Below, piece by piece: positions 7,113 to 9,000 of a stretch of 9,000 bases of DNA. How positions within the stretch are numbered: the stretch's first letter is position 1; the number at the start of each line of letters is the position of its first letter. Origin of the DNA: Gemmatimonadota bacterium (lineage in GTDB: Bacteria > Gemmatimonadota > Gemmatimonadetes > Palauibacterales > Palauibacteraceae). The DNA lies in NCBI GenBank assembly GCA_013042495.1, contig JABDQB010000286.1, positions 1 through 9,000 of the forward strand, written 5' to 3'. Both the position numbers and the translations under genes were made by a program. Under the pieces are notes generated by a model. It made no database searches and had not been told where the DNA came from. It saw only the letters and a program-made list of their open reading frames with translations.

Positions 7113-7299
7113 GTGAGTTAAGCTCGCCAGCACCCCTATTTTTGCACCGATATCGACTTGCTCGAGAGCCCGGAAGAATGTAGTGTTGGCTCACCGGAAC
7201 TTCCGAGGATCACAGACCTCAGTTCGCATTCCGAAACGCGTGGATTTTCGGTTCAGTCCAAAAGGTGTTTGCCCGACTTTCAGCTACAGGTGCGTCCAG

Positions 7300-7488
7300 A
7301 TGTCAGATACGCGGTCGGTGGAATTGGTGCTGCGGTTCCCCAACGATATGGCGGACTCTGTCGAGGAGGTTCGCGAAAGGGATCCCGAGTACCTGAATCG
7401 CGTCATCCGGTACGGGATTGTGAGGCGCGCCGTGTATCGGGAACTGCAACGCCCCGGAGAGCCTCTTCCCCCTTTCACTCACTCCTGA
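7300..7488 (+). CDS. 62-residue protein, possible ribbon-helix-helix regulator
   Basis: A small, strongly charged protein that I cannot assign to a named family. The expected secondary structure is one strand (residues about 6-13, VELVLRFP) followed by two helices (about 15-27 and 30-50), the latter with basic residues (NRVIRYGIVRRAVYREL). This strand-helix-helix layout and length match MetJ/Arc/CopG-type DNA-binding proteins, but sequence identity to them was not tested. The chosen ATG at 7300 has AGGTG (7288-7292) 7 nt upstream. The frame could be extended to 7183, but that part has no ribosome site and looks non-coding. The gene follows the AT-rich stretch and precedes the two-component locus by 81 nt. 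If it is a DNA-binding protein it may regulate that locus or itself; no toxin partner gene is evident. Confidence 0.6.
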   Translation: MSDTRSVELVLRFPNDMADSVEEVRERDPEYLNRVIRYGIVRRAVYRELQRPGEPLPPFTHS

Positions 7489-7490
7489 GA

Positions 7491-7510
7491 CGGGTCCACC
7501 CGTTGACCCG
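7491..7510 (+). other. Weak hairpin after the 62-residue gene
   Basis: CGGGTC (7491-7496) pairs with GACCCG (7505-7510) around an 8-nt loop, immediately after the TGA at 7486-7488. No T-run follows. It may be a weak terminator or attenuator separating the small gene from the two-component locus, or chance in GC-rich DNA. Confidence 0.3.
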
Positions 7511-7517
7511 GGACGGC

Positions 7518-7546
7518 TTGACGCTCCCACCCCCCCGCGCTACATC
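7518..7546 (+). promoter_or_regulatory. Possible promoter of the two-component locus
   Basis: TTGACG (7518-7523), matching 5 of 6 bases of the -35 consensus, is followed by a spacer of exactly 17 nt and TACATC (7541-7546), a weak -10. The spacer contains a run of Cs. Transcription would start near 7553 and give a leader of less than 20 nt before the TTG start at 7570, just enough for the AAGGA ribosome site at 7561-7565. Confidence 0.33.
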
Positions 7547-7569
7547 CGCTTAGGGACCGTAAGGACACG

Positions 7570-7989
7570 TTGACGTTCAATACTGAGCCCCGGGCGATGC
7601 CGAACGTGGACCGGAATTCTGGCGAGGATCGACTCGGCGCCCCGGAAGGTGCGCAGCAAAGTGGGGACGTGAACCCCGTGCTCCGCGCGAAGTATCTCGA
7701 CTACTGCTCGGCTCGAATCTCCGAAGTATTTCTCTCCCTGTCAGATGAGCACACCTACCGGCTCATGGAAGAGGCGGCACTCGAGGCTGATCTCACGGTG
7801 GGCACGCTGAGTTTCCAGTCCATGATGCAGCTCGTGACGCGAAAACTGCGCAAGAGCGTGCCGCTGCCCGACATGGAGACCTGGATCATGGAGTACACCG
7901 AGGACCCGGAGCGCTATGATCCTCACCTGCTCGGATTGTGGAAGTCGGAAGGGCAGGATCAGAACGGACTGCAGGGAGAGGAACCGTGA
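7570..7989 (+). CDS. Unknown 139-residue protein leading the two-component locus
   Basis: I do not recognise this protein. Residues 1-34 are polar, rich in Gly, Asn and Asp, and probably disordered. Residues about 35-125 look like a soluble all-helical domain (VLRAKYLDYCSARISEVFLS, then a SFQSMMQLVTRKLRK helix and a Trp/Tyr-rich part with PDMETWIMEY and YDPHLLGLW). There is no membrane segment, signal peptide or obvious metal or nucleotide motif; the single Cys is C46. The start is taken as the TTG at 7570, with AAGGA 4-5 nt upstream. An ATG at 7597 would remove nine residues and has no clear ribosome site. Its TGA overlaps the GTG of the next gene (GTGA), so the two are probably translated together. 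Context suggests a role in the signalling pathway of the response regulator, which is inference only. Confidence 0.75.
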   Translation: MTFNTEPRAMPNVDRNSGEDRLGAPEGAQQSGDVNPVLRAKYLDYCSARISEVFLSLSDEHTYRLMEEAALEADLTVGTLSFQSMMQLVTRKLRKSVPLPDMETWIMEYTEDPERYDPHLLGLWKSEGQDQNGLQGEEP

Positions 7990-8285
7990 ACGAGTCAGAC
8001 AAGCCCAACGGCGATCCGCCCCAGCTCCAGATCTGGGACACGGCGACCCGGGAATACGAGGTCGGCACTCTGCACGATCACGATGACACCTGGAGTCTTG
8101 TGGTGGTGGCAGAACGTTCCTCCGCGGACCTGTGTCGAGGCCGTATCTCCTTTCGGCGTGGCGAAGAACGATACGATACGGACGCCATTCTTCTGGAGGA
8201 ATCGGAGGATGCCCTGATACGTCGGGCAACCGAGCTGCCGGCCTCGACGCTTCGCCAGTTTCTCGCCGCCCTGCTTCCGGACTGA
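7986..8285 (+). CDS. Unknown 99-residue protein upstream of the response regulator
   Basis: I do not recognise this protein. After a polar start (residues 1-12), residues about 13-68 look rich in beta-strands (LQIWDTATREYEVGTL, WSLVVVAER, CRGRISFRR, YDTDAILLEE). The end (about 70-97, EDALIRRATELPASTLRQFLAALL) looks helical. It is acidic, soluble and without a signal peptide. The GTG at 7986-7988 overlaps the preceding TGA, and GGGAG plus AGGAA lie just upstream as ribosome sites. A frame open from 7938 lies inside the previous gene and is not used. The stop is 3 nt before the response regulator start. A small strand-rich domain next to a two-component pair could be a sensory or adaptor module, but the sequence gives no direct proof. 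Confidence 0.75.
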   Translation: MNESDKPNGDPPQLQIWDTATREYEVGTLHDHDDTWSLVVVAERSSADLCRGRISFRRGEERYDTDAILLEESEDALIRRATELPASTLRQFLAALLPD

Positions 8286-8288
8286 GAC

Positions 8289-8981
8289 GTGGCAGACGAG
8301 CGTATCCTCGTCGTCGACGACGAGCCCGATATCCTCAGCATCCTGGTGTATCAGCTGAGCCGCGAGGGCTTTCGCGTGAGCACCGCCGTGAACGGGCAGT
8401 CGGCCATTGCGGCAGCAATCGAAGATCCGCCTGACCTGCTCGTCTTGGACCTGATGCTCCCGGTTGTGGATGGATACGAGGTCCTGCGGACTCTTCGACG
8501 AAATGAGAGGACCGCGTCGGTCCCCATTCTCCTCCTCACCGCTCGCCGCGAGGAAGAGGAGAGAATCCGCGGCTTCGAGTATGGAGCCGATGACTACGTC
8601 ACCAAGCCCTTCAGCGCCCGCGAACTGGCGCTCAGGGTCAAGGCGCTGCTCAGGAGAAGCAGCGCCGAACCGGTCACGCAGAATCGCGCGCTCAGCGTAG
8701 GGGCCATTCTGATCGATCGTGAGTCGCACCGGGCGTTCGTGGGCGGCGACGAGATGGAACTCACCCCGCTCGAGTATCGGCTCCTTGAGGTGTTCCTCGA
8801 ACGTCGGGGTCGTGTGCAGACCCGCCGGCAACTGCTCCAGGCGGCCTGGAACACGGAAGCGCGGATCGAGACGCGAACCGTCGACATGCACGTGGCCCGG
8901 CTCAGGGCGAAGCTGGGAGCTGGCGGAGACTTGCTCGAGACCGTGCGTGGCGTCGGATACCGGTTCCGGTCGTCCGAGTAG
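8289..8981 (+). CDS. PhoB/OmpR-family response regulator
   Basis: A complete 230-residue two-component transcription regulator. The receiver domain (1 to about 122) has the acidic pair D10/D11, the phosphorylation site D54 in LLVLDLMLP, T84 and K106 in VTKPFSARE, that is, all conserved residues. A linker leads to a winged-helix DNA-binding domain (about 133-228) with the typical LTPLEYRLLEVFL, a RTVDMHVARLRAKLG recognition-helix region and the closing TVRGVGYRF. The GTG start at 8289 gives the normal N-terminus MADERILVVDDE. The ribosome site is weak, so coupling to the preceding gene 3 nt upstream is likely. The receiver and output domains are PhoB-like, but no phosphate genes are visible here, so I give no symbol. 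The target genes are unknown; autoregulation of this locus is common in the family. Confidence 0.95.
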   Translation: MADERILVVDDEPDILSILVYQLSREGFRVSTAVNGQSAIAAAIEDPPDLLVLDLMLPVVDGYEVLRTLRRNERTASVPILLLTARREEEERIRGFEYGADDYVTKPFSARELALRVKALLRRSSAEPVTQNRALSVGAILIDRESHRAFVGGDEMELTPLEYRLLEVFLERRGRVQTRRQLLQAAWNTEARIETRTVDMHVARLRAKLGAGGDLLETVRGVGYRFRSSE

Positions 8982-9000
8982 TGGCCGTGCGACCATCGAC
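8981..9000 (+). CDS. Possible start of a downstream gene (sensor kinase?), 3' partial
   Basis: A GTG at 8981-8983 shares its G with the last base of the regulator's TAG and opens a frame (VAVRPS) to the window edge. OmpR-type regulators are very often followed by their histidine kinase with such overlaps, so this is a reasonable guess, but only six codons are visible and no kinase feature can be seen. A second in-frame GTG at 8987 is an alternative start. Confidence 0.3.

Larger units (their letters stand above)
6832..7299. other. 468-nt non-coding stretch with AT-rich core
   Basis: No convincing gene is present on either strand: the open frames here have odd composition and no ribosome sites. 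The left end (6832-6942) holds the two terminator-like hairpins. The core, about 7081-7120, is only about 28% G+C (11 of 40 bases) in an otherwise GC-rich window. A small inverted repeat, CCGAAA (7231-7236) with TTTCGG (7246-7251), lies in what would be the leader of the 62-residue gene. I see no tRNA, known riboswitch or IS ends. It most likely contains the promoter and a long leader, or regulator binding sites, for the downstream genes. Confidence 0.6.

Noticed and set aside
6914..7183. Plus-strand frame of 89 codons across the AT-rich gap.
   Set aside because: It begins at a TTG without ribosome site, runs through the T7 terminator candidate, and its second half has a Cys-rich, unlikely composition.
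6835..7194. Minus-strand frame of 119 codons in the same gap.
   Set aside because: Composition is Ser/Arg/Lys-rich and random-looking, it includes both hairpins, and no ribosome site or motif was found.
7215..7250. A GTTCGCATTCC stretch resembling a tRNA T-loop.
   Set aside because: The flanking bases do not form a T-stem, and no acceptor, D or anticodon arm can be built around it.
7300..8285. Possibility that the small genes form a toxin-antitoxin or defence cassette.
   Set aside because: No nuclease, kinase, NTPase or other effector motif is visible in them, and the coupling to a response regulator points to signalling instead.

Overview
The window is GC-rich (roughly 60-65% by eye) with densely packed genes, short Shine-Dalgarno-type ribosome sites, GTG and TTG starts, and a secreted metallopeptidase. 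This is a bacterial chromosome. The mix of Asp-box beta-propeller protein, secreted M1 peptidase, NhaC antiporter and FabL-like SDR would suit Gemmatimonadota or a similar environmental lineage, but that placement is an impression and was not tested. There are no insertion sequences, phage genes, CRISPR arrays, tRNAs or rRNAs that I can see.

Left part, 1-1206 (+): the C-terminal part of an Asp-box (BNR-type) beta-propeller protein that enters from the left, then a gap holding a perfect hairpin, then a small membrane-anchored protein of unknown function. Centre, 1220-4737 (-): a head-to-tail set read leftwards, with an NhaC-family Na+/H+ antiporter, an enoyl-ACP-reductase-like SDR, a 73-residue membrane protein and a carbon-nitrogen hydrolase. 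The last three are tightly packed (4-nt gap, then an ATGA overlap) and look like one operon. The antiporter lies 107 nt upstream and may have its own promoter. It is divergent from the next gene across 162 nt.

Right of centre, 4900-6831 (+): a complete secreted M1-family zinc metallopeptidase with all expected active-site motifs, followed by one or two terminator-like hairpins. A 468-nt non-coding stretch (6832-7299) comes next, with a markedly AT-rich core.

Right part, 7300-9000 (+): a 62-residue protein that may have a ribbon-helix-helix fold, then a coupled run of a 139-residue unknown protein, a 99-residue unknown protein (GTGA overlap), a PhoB/OmpR-type response regulator (3-nt gap), and what may be the first codons of a sensor kinase (1-nt overlap). 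This two-component locus with two unrecognised leading genes is the most interesting part of the window. Most other genes belong to ordinary families, and I found no convincing sign of a defence system or mobile element.
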